Positions 1 to 7,620 of a DNA stretch of 10,355 nucleotides are shown here, piece after piece. The notes under the pieces are model-generated. The model saw only the letters and a program-made list of their open reading frames with translations, was not told the DNA's origin and did not search any database. The first letter of the stretch is position 1. Every line of letters starts with the position of its first letter. The stretch spans positions 1 through 10,355 of the forward strand of contig JADGIZ010000665.1 in assembly GCA_027604665.1 (NCBI GenBank), given 5' to 3'. Both the position numbers and the translations under genes were made by a program. This DNA is from Polyrhizophydium stewartii. Taxonomy: Eukaryota; Chytridiomycota; Chytridiomycetes; Rhizophydiales.

Positions 1-2
1 AC

Positions 3-218
3 GCAAGCAGGCTGCCGCGCGAGGACGCCAACGCGGCCATCGACTGGCTCGCCGAGAACGTGCCCAGCACGTGGGAATACTATATCGACTTTGTGATCGA
101 AGCCAATCACCGCGATGCGCTTGCGTGGCTCGACGAGAACACGTATCCAAGTGAAGACGACGCCGGCAAGATCGAATACGCGCTCAGAGATCTGCGCGAG
201 CAAGCGCAGCAGCAGTGA
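3..218 (+). CDS. 3' end of an unidentified gene (C-terminal 71 residues)
   Basis: The frame is open from the left window edge to a TGA at 216-218 and encodes about 71 residues. It reads like real protein: balanced acidic and hydrophobic residues, several Trp and Tyr, GC-rich third positions and a Gln-rich end (REQAQQQ). Two similar segments stand out, AAIDWLAEN (near 36-62) and ALAWLDEN (near 117-140), each followed by acidic helix-forming sequence. The second, with the following SEDDAGKIEYALRDL, loosely resembles the helical lid at the C-terminus of Hsp70-type chaperones, but this is too weak to name the gene. An AG at 9-10 could be a 3' splice site, so the first few codons may be intron. 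The gene converges on the large minus-strand gene whose stop is at 380-382. Sure of coding, not sure of identity. Confidence 0.62.
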   Translation, partial: ASRLPREDANAAIDWLAENVPSTWEYYIDFVIEANHRDALAWLDENTYPSEDDAGKIEYALRDLREQAQQQ

Positions 219-379
219 AGCGTGGATGCGTTTAATGAACTTGGCTCCGCGTCGCCTCTCACCAACTGGGCGACAGGCATGTGAACTGCTCGGGCAGTGG
301 TGGTGCTGCTGGCGCCGCCTGCCGCAACCACACTGCCATCCGCTCGCTTGTCCAGTGCGAGCGGCGGCATCGGCAGAGC
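219..379. other. Convergent intergenic gap (two 3' UTRs)
   Basis: These 161 bases separate the stop of the plus-strand gene (216-218) from the stop of the minus-strand LRR gene (380-382). Both 3' UTRs and both polyadenylation sites must fit here or overlap the opposite gene. I see no AATAAA on either strand and no tRNA or repeat. The open frames that cross it on both strands are GC-driven shadows. Confidence 0.6.
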
Positions 380-599
380 TCACTCGTCGGCATCGGCGTC
401 CTTGTGCTCCTCCGCCGTCTCGTCTTCGCCGCCTTCCTCGCCGGCAGGCTGGCCGCTACTCTCTGGCTGGCTGTCCTGGCCCTCCTGTGGCTCGGCATCA
501 CCGCCTTCAGCTTCTTGCGCGCCAGCATCGTTTTCAGCACCGCCGCCGTCTTGCTCGTCCGCTGGCCTGTTCTGAACGTATGGGTTCTCTGCGTCATAC
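380..599 (-). other. Acidic, disordered C-terminal tail (last exon)
   Basis: The last exon encodes 73 residues and the TGA at 380-382. After YDAENPYVQNRPADEQ it is dominated by Glu, Asp, Gly, Gln and Ala, ending HKDADADE, with almost no hydrophobic residues. It joins the last LRR exon across intron 600-666 in phase 2, the same phase as the repeats. Such a tail is expected to be unstructured and strongly negative; it could act as an interaction or autoinhibitory segment, but nothing in the sequence shows which. Confidence 0.85.
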
Positions 600-3500
600 C
601 TGCAAGAGATGCAGTCAGCAAGAAACGCAAACAACAACGAGCACGGTGCTTGGATTCGGTGCTCACACGCTGCATCGGCTGCGGATAGCAGCAGGGATTG
701 GGTCCTCCTCAAATTTGTTGGTCGAGATGTCGCTACAGCATACCGCTTGGTGAGCAACAGATGATCGCCCAACTCCCATTCCGATGCACTCGCTCACATA
801 GTCACAATCTTGGGCAGATGGTGCTCCTGGAGATGCACGTATGTGAGGTGGTTGTCGCTCAGGTACCTGCGAGCATGATTGCCGCTGTCAGTATGTACCC
901 GCTGGCAAACAGCGCATTCGCCTAAACATACAGCGTTGCAAGACTCTCCAGGCCTTCGAAGATGCGCGGCAACGTCTCGAGCTGGTTGTTTGACAAGTGC
1001 CTGTTGGGCGAGAAGTCAGTTGTCGTGGGGGAAGTGAAAGATTGCAGTGGACCACAGCGTCGACTCACAGTCCAGTGAGCTTACTGAGGCGGTGGATTGA
1101 CTTTGGAAGTGTGGTGAGTTTGTTGTGGGAAAGCCACCTTCAAGTGCAGTCAGACACGGCTTCAGCCATCACGCAGCATATGTGCAGAAGCGTTGCAAAC
1201 ATACAGGCCGTTGAGCTCAGAAAGTTCGCCGATTGACTCTGGGATGCTCTCCAGCTGGTTGTGGTCAAGATCCCTGCCAGCGTGCAGATATCAGCTTGCG
1301 TGCGGGAAAGTGCAGGTCATGTGGATGTGGCTTACAGGCTCTTGAGCGAGCTGAGCGAGCCAATCTCGTCAGGCAGCTCCGAGAGACAGTTTGAGGAGAC
1401 ACGGCTGCAAGTCGCACGGTCAGCCTCAAGCATAGAAAACCAGCAGCAGCGCGGTGCTCACAGAGTCTCAAGTGTGGTCAGGCTGGTGATGGAGTTTGGC
1501 AGGCGAGTGAGCTTGTTGTCGAACAAATGGCTGAACAAGTCATGCAGAAGTGTCAGCAAAGCAAGAAATCCATGCAAAGCACGCGCAGAGAAGCACTCAC
1601 AGCTCGCGCAGCATGTCCAGACTTCCAAATGAGTCAGGGATCTCCGAGATGCCGCAGCAACTTGCCACGCTGCCACAAGAGTCAGCGGCCTTTCCAGGTC
1701 GAAACATCATGCAGCACCGCACTCACATGGTGCGCAAGGCGGGCATGCTAAAGATGGAGTCAGGGAACGCCTGCAGCTCATTGTACGAGATGTCGCTGTG
1801 TGCCGCGGTCAGCAAGAGACGCCATGCTGATTCTGTCATTTCAAGCCCTGACTCACATGTTTTCAAGCTTCTTGAGCTTCCGCAGAGTCTGCGGCAGCTC
1901 CTTGAGTTGATTACCGTTCAGGTACCTGCGAGGCGGTCAAAGTCAGCAGTGCATGCGTCGCTTTGCAAGTGCGGCAAACCAACCCACAGGTGTATCAGCT
2001 GCCCAAGGTTGCCGATCGACTCAGGAAGCGTCTCCAGCTTGCAACTGCCCAGCCGCCTTCAAGATCAAACGCATGTCAGCAATTGCTGCATTGCCGTACC
2101 ACTGCAAATCAGCCTTCTTACAGGGACTCGAGCTTCGAAAGCTCGCCAATCGAGTCGGGCAGCGAGGTCAATGGCAGGGAGCCGAGGGAGCTGCAAGCAC
2201 CTGCGTCAGCAGCACGGCCACACGTCGCATCCCGTCGGGCGTTCGCTCACAGGTATGCCAAGTCAGTGAATTGGCTGATCCAGTCCGGAACAGTCGAAAT
2301 CTGGCTGCTGTCCAGATCGCTGTAACAAATCGCGTGAGCGCCAGTCGGACTTGCAGTCCAATCAAAGCCATGCTCTCTCACATCAAGTTGATGTCGCTGA
2401 GCTTGGAGAAACCCTCGGGGAAGCTCTTGATCGGGTTTCCAGAAAGCATTCTGGTCGAGCGTGTGAGTGGCATCTCGCCGGTTGGTGAATTCAGAACGCA
2501 GGCAGCGCAACTCACATCATCTCCAGGCTGCTCATGTCCTCAATTGAAGCCGGCACTTCTTCAATATTGCAGAAGTTTGCATGGCTGCCGCATATGGTCA
2601 GAATATCGGCGCAGGATCACAACTTGCAAAAGAAAGTTGACTCACAAAACAGCGAGCTTGGTCATCTTGCCAATCGAGTCAGGAAGTGCGCGGAGCTGGG
2701 TTCCCCCAAGTTTTCTTGTACGCGCCAAGTGTCAGCAAAAGCACATTCACAACCAGACTGAGCGCGAGAGTCGCACAGCAGGAACATCTTGGGGAAGTTG
2801 CCAAAGTCGTCAGGCAGCTCCTCGAGCGGGTTGTTCTCAAGATTGCTTGACGTCGTACGCGAGTCAGCACTTGAGAGTTGCAAGCCAGCGGCAAGAGCGC
2901 ATTGCAACGCACAGTACGCGGAGTCTCGAAAGCCGGCTCAAAGAATCAGGGAGGGTCTTGAGCTGGTTTCCAGGAAGCTCCCTGTTTCAATTGTCAGAGA
3001 AGCCGAACAGCCCACCAAACCACCGGGGCGGCGGACTCACAGATTCTTGAGCGCGGCGAGGTTGCCAAACGACTCCGGCAGCTCTTCGAGCTGATTTGAG
3101 GTTAAAAAGCTGCACAAATGTTGTCAGTGAGACATGCACAGCAATCGAACGTAACAAAATGACGGCGCACATCTTTTTGAGGCGTTTGAGATCGCAGAAC
3201 TCATCCGGCAGCTTCTTGATCATGTTGTTATCCAGATCGCTGGTTGGAGGACAGCAGTTAGTACGCAGCATCGGCAACCACAAACTGTGATCAAACTTCA
3301 GGCAAGCCACACAGATATGTGAGCCTCGAAAGGTTGCCCAACGATGCCGGCAGTGTCTCGATCTGGTTGTTCATCAGACCGCTGTCCAACGACACGAGTC
3401 AGATGTGAGCGCAGGTCAGAAGCGGCATCCCGGTCCCAAGGCGGCAGGCACGCACAGCAGGTCCAGGTGGGTGAGACTGCCAATGGTGTCTGGCAAGGCA

Positions 3501-6500
3501 GTCAGCTGGTTATCACTCAAATACCTGCAGTCCGGCACGCGCACAGCATGTCAACTCGATCAAGTCGGCCTTCCAGCTGCCAAATCAAGTCACGAATCAG
3601 CTCACAGGATCTCCAGGCTTTCGAGATTGCCAATCGCTTCCGGGAGCTTCTTAATTTGGTTTTTCTCCAGGTAACTGCCCCAAGCAAGGAGCTGCGTCAG
3701 CCGGGCAGCAGCGAAATACGCCCAGCACGACCATCACCCACAGCTTGGTCAGCAGGCGAAGATTGCCAATCTCGTCAGGAAGCTCCTTGATCTCGTTGCG
3801 TTCCATGTTGCTGTGCATCCAGCAATCGGCATCAGCATCTGTCGCGCGCAACGCAACTGACGCGAACTGCGAGACGCACAGCGATGTCAGGCGCCGCAGC
3901 TGGCCGATCTCGGGCGGAATGGCCGTGATGACATGATACGCAAGAGACCTTTCGTGCTCAGTCAGCAACGACCAAGAGCCAAGGGCAGCGCAGCGCAACA
4001 ACCAACAGTCGCCTCAGCTTGGAGAGCTTGCCAATCGAAGGCGGAAGCACCTTGAGAGGACCCAGCGGCTCGCCGTTGTTGTCTTTGCCATTAAGAAGAC
4101 TATCGCATGGTGTGTGAGCATCCTTGAGCAGGACCTAGAGACCGCGGCGGGCGAAAACTCACAGGATCTCGAGGTTCTCGAGCATGAACACCTCCTCGGG
4201 GATCTCGGTCAGCAGGCAGTCGGACAAATCACTGGCACCGCATGTCAGCATCACTTGAGACCGACACATGGGCGACGGCCAGAGAACGCACAGCATGCGC
4301 AGGTTGACAAGGTCGCTGATCATGCTCGGCAACGACGTGATCGAGTTATCAGACAGATCGCTGCATCCGCCCAGCCACACACTGTCAGCAGCAAGCCGCC
4401 ATTCAGCAGCAAGCCGCGCAGAAACCCACAGCTCGCGCAGCTCCGTCAACTGGCAGAGCGTGACGGGCACGCTGCCAGTGAGCTTGTTGTTGTTGAGGCG
4501 GCTGAGCTTTCTTGTCAGCCAGGCAAACCGGGCATGCGACAGGCTGCCGACGCCAACTCACAGCGACTGCAGGCCGCGGATGCGGCCGATGCTTCGCGGG
4601 ATCTCGCCCTCAAACTGGTTGCTGTCGAGCCAGCTGGCACAGGGACGGTCAGCACGGCGCGGCTTGCACCAAGCGAGCTTGCATCGCACTCACAGCTCGC
4701 GCAGATGGGTCAGGTTGCCGATCTCGTCTGAGATCTCGCCCGAGATGTCGCACTGTGTCAGACGGCTGCAGCGATGCGCGAGTCAACACTCTGCCGCTCA
4801 ATGCGGCTTGCAGACATCTGCGGTGCATCGCATCGCATCGGCACTTGCAGGGAGGTGAGTGCGTGGCGCGAGTTCCACTCGAGACGCCATGTCTGCGTGC
4901 TGCGCTGCGTCTGCGGGTCATACACATAGACGAGGTCGCCCTTGGGGTCGTTGCTGCTGAACGTGATGTTGCCGTCCTGAGCCCACACGGGGAAGATGGT
5001 GCAGATGATCTCAATGTCGGTTGCCGTGCCGCGCAAAAACGAGAGCTCTGCAAGCACAAGCGCCATGGCGCGCGAGTCAGTTCATCTCCGCGGTTGTCGG
5101 TCGCGCACGTTTGCGCCACGACAAGCGACTCACCGTGCTGAGTCTTGCATGCCTGGTTGAGGTGCTCAAGGATCTTGTCGATCTCGGGACGGTGCTCTGT
5201 TGCCGTGTTCGCTGCGTTGAGCAGCACCTCCCACAGATCGCCATCAATATCCTGCGGCGGCGTCTTCTCCGACTCGCAGAACTCGGCCACGGTCATGCGC
5301 GACAGGAGCGCGCCGGCCAGGATGCCAAACGAGTAAATGTCGCGCGGCGGCTTTGGAAGAAGCTTGGTGGCGTTCTCCGGGTCGTCCCAGTTGAAGTCAT
5401 ACACAAACTGTCCGTCCTTGAAGCCGACGGCCGACTTGAGCCTGGACTCGGGCGACATGAGCAGCGCATCGGCCTCGTTGCGGTTGAGAGCGCTGACGAC
5501 GCCGACGCTGGGCACGATCACGACCTTGCGCAGCTTCATCTCGGTCTTCCTGCCCGTCTTCTCAAAGTCGGCCTCTGCAACCAACGGCGCCAATGCACGT
5601 GTCAGCCAGACGCAACATGGCGCGGCGTTGCAGGCATGTCGCGTGTGTGCGTGTATGTGAGTGCATGGCGCAGCCCACCGATGCGGATGTGGCGGAACGA
5701 CAGGCTGCCGTGCACAATCGGCGCGCCGGGGGCCAGGTTGTGCAGGTACTTGATGCCGCGTGCGATGCGCACAAGGATCTTGAGGCGGTCGCGCGTGTCC
5801 AGGTCCGGGTACGTGTTCATGAACGACTCGAGGTCGTACTCGACAAAGGGCATGGCAAAGAACGGCCCCATGCCGGTCTCCTTGTCCGACGAGAGGCAGA
5901 CGCCCGTGAGCTGCATCAGGTTCGGGTGGTTGGCGTTGAACCACTTGCGCGCTTCGGCCTCGATCGACTTTTCGTTGCCCTTGATGCTCTCGAGGAACTC
6001 CTTGAGCACAAACGTGGCGCCGTCCATCTTGGCCTCGTGCACGCGGAATGCGCCGGTGGAGTCGAGGCGCTTTGGCGCAACCATGAAGTCGTTGTGCTGC
6101 AGAAACAGCGTGCGCGGGCGGAGGATGCTGCGCGCGCAGTGCGGCGAGCACGAGTCAGTGGACGCGCCAGACGCAGCGCCAGCGACAGCCGTGCGCGCCG
6201 TGCAGCTTCGCGCGAGCGCAACTCACGAGAGCATCTTGTCGGCCTTGATGTCGATGATGTTGAGCTGCTTGGCCATGCGCATGAGCATCATGGCGCTGTC
6301 GACCTGGATCGCCAGGCACAGCAGCTCCTTGATGCGCGCAAGCTGCCTGCGCAGCGACTCGACCTGCGCCTCGACCTTTGCAGTCGTGTTGCCGAGCAGC
6401 GCGGCCCAGCTGTTGGACCCTGCCCTGGCCTGGTCGGTGACGCGCTGCGCGTCCTTGAGCAGCGCGAGCAGGTCGTTGCACTTGCGCCGCACGTCGGCCG

Positions 6501-7620
6501 AGAACCACTGGCTCGCCATCGGCGCAATGATGTTCTTGACGTCGATGAGATCCGCACAAAAGTCCTCGACGATGCGCGGCGAGCCGCGCGTGTCCTGGAC
6601 GTTCTTGACAATCCGGTCGATCATGCCAACGGCGGCGCTGAGGCCCGGGATGGGCACAAAGTCCGCGGCGGCCTTGGCGACGTTGACGACAGTCGATGCG
6701 ATCTCGAGGCCGTTGGTGGCGAGGAACCTGGTCACGTCCTTGGAGTCCTTTGAGCTGGAAATGTCCGATGTCTGCAGCATGCCGATGAACTCGGAGAACG
6801 AAGTCGCAGTCTTGGCGACGCTGCCGAGCGTGTGCGGGTCGACATCAGCGCCGCTTGGGTCGATTGTGCGTCGCAGCTCGTTGAAAACAGACACAAGAAC
6901 TCCTTGGCCCTGGCAGAGCAAGCCATTTGTTGTCAGCCACATTCTCGCCCAGCAACGAGGTGATGCACAACCCGTGCACCGGCAAGGCAAGCCGAAATGC
7001 GCACCTCGCCCGACGACAGCGCCGCCGTGACCTGGCCGAGGATCGGATCAGCCGCATCGGCGGGCTGGGCATCCTCGACAGCCACCGATCGGGTTACCGA
7101 CGCCGGCGCATCGCGCTCGTCGGGCTTCTCGTCGGCATCCATGATGCGGCCGCGCATCTCGAAGCAGTCGTCGACGATCGAGGTGATTGTGCGCTCGATG
7201 TCGTCGGTCGTCATGAACGGGCGGCTGCGGACGGACTGCACGGCAGCCTCGCACAGCGCAAGCAGGTCGGCGCGGAGCTAGTCGTGCGAGAGTGCACGGC
7301 AAGAGGGTCAGCACAGCGCCTCTGGGCCGGCTGCCCACTGAAGAACGAACCTGGTTCGCGGCGACGGCCGACGGGCGGAGGCTGGAGCTGCGAGGCGCAG
7401 GCCCCGTGCTGCGCGGGGAGGCGGACGACGGGCTGTCGGCACCAGCACCGCCGCCTCCGAGGACGGGCCAGGCAAAGGCTCTGAGCGGGCTGCTTGCCTC
7501 GGCCGTTTCGGCAGTCTGGCCGAACAGCCAGCCGACAGCGCTCGGCTGCCTTGTCGACGGACGGCGGCCGTGCGGGGCCGAAGGCTGGCTCGACCCGGTG
7601 TCGATCGAAGGGTGCGGCAT
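380..7620 (-). CDS. HeLo-like/MLKL-like helical domain + pseudokinase + 31-LRR protein (38 exons)
   Basis: I read this as one spliced gene on the minus strand, about 1567 residues. Exons 1-6: 7351-7620, 7005-7277, 6227-6909, 5679-6127, 5134-5574, 4849-5047. Then 31 LRR exons between 4765 and 667, and a last exon 380-599 ending in TGA. Every junction keeps the frame; all but one intron are GT-AG, and most have CTGAC or CTCAC about 10-40 bases before the AG. Order of domains: disordered 1-90; helical linker 91-181; helical bundle about 246-400; pseudokinase about 420-700; LRR cap-like segment 706-771; LRRs 772-1494; acidic tail 1495-1567. I see no signal peptide or membrane segment, so a cytosolic protein is likely. 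The inferred role is an LRR-sensed, pseudokinase-gated effector, possibly for cell death. The start is the least certain part: ATG at 7618-7620 is the chosen one, but ATG at 7711-7713 or an upstream exon near 7787-7954 is possible. Confidence 0.88.
667..4765 (-). repeat. Array of 31 leucine-rich repeats, one repeat per exon
   Basis: Exons in transcript order: 4694-4765, 4562-4633, 4430-4501 (72 bases each); 4292-4360, 4163-4231 (69); 4007-4099 (93); then 69-base exons 3880-3948, 3742-3810, 3606-3674, 3456-3524, 3313-3381, 3171-3239, 3041-3109, 2913-2981, 2777-2845, 2646-2714, 2516-2584, 2382-2450, 2251-2319, 2122-2190, 1988-2056, 1857-1925, 1727-1795, 1601-1669, 1462-1530, 1336-1404, 1205-1273, 1069-1137, 932-1000, 798-866; last 667-732 (66). 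Every intron is phase 2 and splits the Leu/Ile/Met/Phe codon before xLxxN. The first three repeats are 24-residue plant-type (xGEIP, TGSVP); most others fit LxxNxLxxLPxxIGxLxxL at 23 residues. The final exons (798-866, 667-732) lose the LPxxI core and look like a C-cap. LRR solenoids bind protein or ligand partners; the partner here is unknown. Confidence 0.97.
3240..3312 (-). other. Intron with a perfect TACTAAC branch site
   Basis: This intron has the exact fungal branch-site sequence TACTAAC (plus-strand positions 3257-3263), ending about 18 bases before the AG. Its donor GTGTGG is weak, which the strong branch site may offset. In the other introns the same position is usually CTGAC (for example 6910-7004, 5048-5133, 4502-4561) or CTCAC (2320-2381, 2451-2515, 733-797). 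Confidence 0.7.
4766..4848 (-). other. GC-AG intron (donor GCAAGT)
   Basis: The junction between exon 6 and the first LRR exon works in phase 2, the phase of all later LRR introns, only if the donor is GCAAGT (4843-4848), the usual sequence of GC-AG introns. The acceptor is GCTGCAG with a TTGAC motif about 17 bases before it. It then yields HALTSL joined to RLTQCDISGEI and a first repeat exon of 72 bases like the next two. The competing GT donor two bases away with a later AG (exon end 4752) also keeps a frame but destroys the repeat. The intron also carries three tandem GCATC units at 4825-4839. Confidence 0.75.
4849..5047 (-). other. LRR N-cap-like linker (exon 6)
   Basis: Exon 6 encodes about 66 residues between the pseudokinase and the first LRR. 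It starts ELSFLRGTATDIEIICTIFP and continues with VWAQDGNITF, a polar stretch, then WRLEWNSRHALTSL, which runs directly into the first repeat (LRLTQCDISGEI). The position, the aromatic pair and the short helix followed by strand fit an N-terminal cap for an LRR solenoid. The first half-repeat (HALTSL) already has LRR spacing. The 3' end uses a GC donor (intron 4766-4848). Confidence 0.6.
5134..6127 (-). other. Pseudokinase domain (exons 4-5)
   Basis: Exons 4 (5679-6127) and 5 (5134-5574), joined in phase 1 across intron 5575-5678, encode a full protein-kinase fold of the tyrosine-kinase-like group. Seen in order: a degenerate Gly loop (STGAFRVHEAKMDG), the beta-3 VLKEF with Lys at 6001-6003, an alpha-C EAEARKW with Glu, HPNLMQLTGVCL, a hinge MPFVEYDLESFM, alpha-E RIARGIKYLHNL, then HGSLSFRHIRI where HRDLKxxNI is expected (His-Gly-Ser at 5704-5712). 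The DFG site falls in VVIVPSVGVV (PSV, Pro at 5510-5512). APE is MSPE, the alpha-F motif is DIYSFG (Asp at 5339-5341), and HRPEIDKILEHL matches subdomain XI. The catalytic Asp of HRD and the metal-binding Asp of DFG are both missing, so phosphotransfer is unlikely. Keeping the beta-3 Lys resembles MLKL-type pseudokinases. Confidence 0.88.
6227..6909 (-). other. HeLo-like / MLKL four-helix-bundle-like domain (exon 3)
   Basis: Exon 3 encodes about 228 residues, almost entirely helix-forming. Around protein residues 250-285 it reads LEIASTVVNVAKAAADF, then VPIPGLSAAVGMIDRIVKNV (codons from 6657 downward), then further amphipathic helices including RKCNDLLALLKDAQRV and VESLRRQLARIKELL. A Pro-x-Pro-Gly-Leu turn between a small-residue helix and a long amphipathic helix, placed just before a kinase-like domain, is what I know from fungal HeLo-like domains and from the N-terminal bundle of MLKL and plant MLKLs. 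In those families this module inserts in membranes and kills the cell. Similarity is by eye only; a generic adaptor coiled-coil bundle is the alternative. The exon ends in phase 2 and joins the pseudokinase exon directly. Confidence 0.55.
7005..7620 (-). other. N-terminal disordered and helical linker region (exons 1-2)
   Basis: Exon 1 (7351-7620, 90 codons from the ATG) is rich in Ser, Pro, Ala and Gly with a short hydrophobic patch, SAVGWLFGQTAETAE, and is probably disordered. Exon 2 (7005-7277, 91 codons) starts with an amphipathic stretch (LRADLLALCEAAVQSV), contains TTDDIERTITSIVDDCFEM, which looks helical, then an Asp/Glu/Ala-rich spacer. Both introns are phase 0: 7278-7350 (donor GTTCGT, acceptor CTAG, branch-like CTGAC) and 6910-7004 (donor GTGCGC, acceptor CCAG, branch-like CTGAC). 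Exon 1 is supported mainly by composition and third-position GC, exon 2 by continuity into the helical domain. No family is recognised. Confidence 0.65.

Noticed and set aside
4694..4752. Alternative first LRR exon starting after CTGACACAG
   Set aside because: It keeps a frame in phase 0 with a GT donor, but loses the LRL strand of the repeat and breaks the phase-2 pattern; the GC donor model fits better.
667..4765. Regular spacing of about 130-140 bases suggesting a CRISPR array or DNA tandem repeat
   Set aside because: The repetition is at protein level (one LRR per exon); the DNA units differ widely and no identical direct repeat is present.
5134..6127. An active protein kinase
   Set aside because: HRD and DFG are replaced by HGS and PSV, so the catalytic and metal-binding Asp residues are absent.
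4649..6151. A 500-codon minus-strand open frame taken as one protein
   Set aside because: Only its middle part (about 5134-5574) is the true pseudokinase C-lobe exon; the ends are intron or out-of-frame reading of exons 4 and 6.
5021..7030. A 669-codon open frame on the plus strand
   Set aside because: It lies opposite the pseudokinase and helical-domain exons and their introns, is Arg/Ala/Ser-rich without motifs, and arises from high GC; the minus strand carries recognisable kinase motifs.
380..7620. A membrane receptor kinase of the plant LRR-RLK type
   Set aside because: The order is kinase before LRR, and no signal peptide or transmembrane helix is visible.
380..7620. A decayed or frameshifted pseudogene, as the many short fragmentary frames might suggest
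   Set aside because: All 37 junctions splice in frame with good sites and no internal stop, and every repeat keeps its Leu scaffold.
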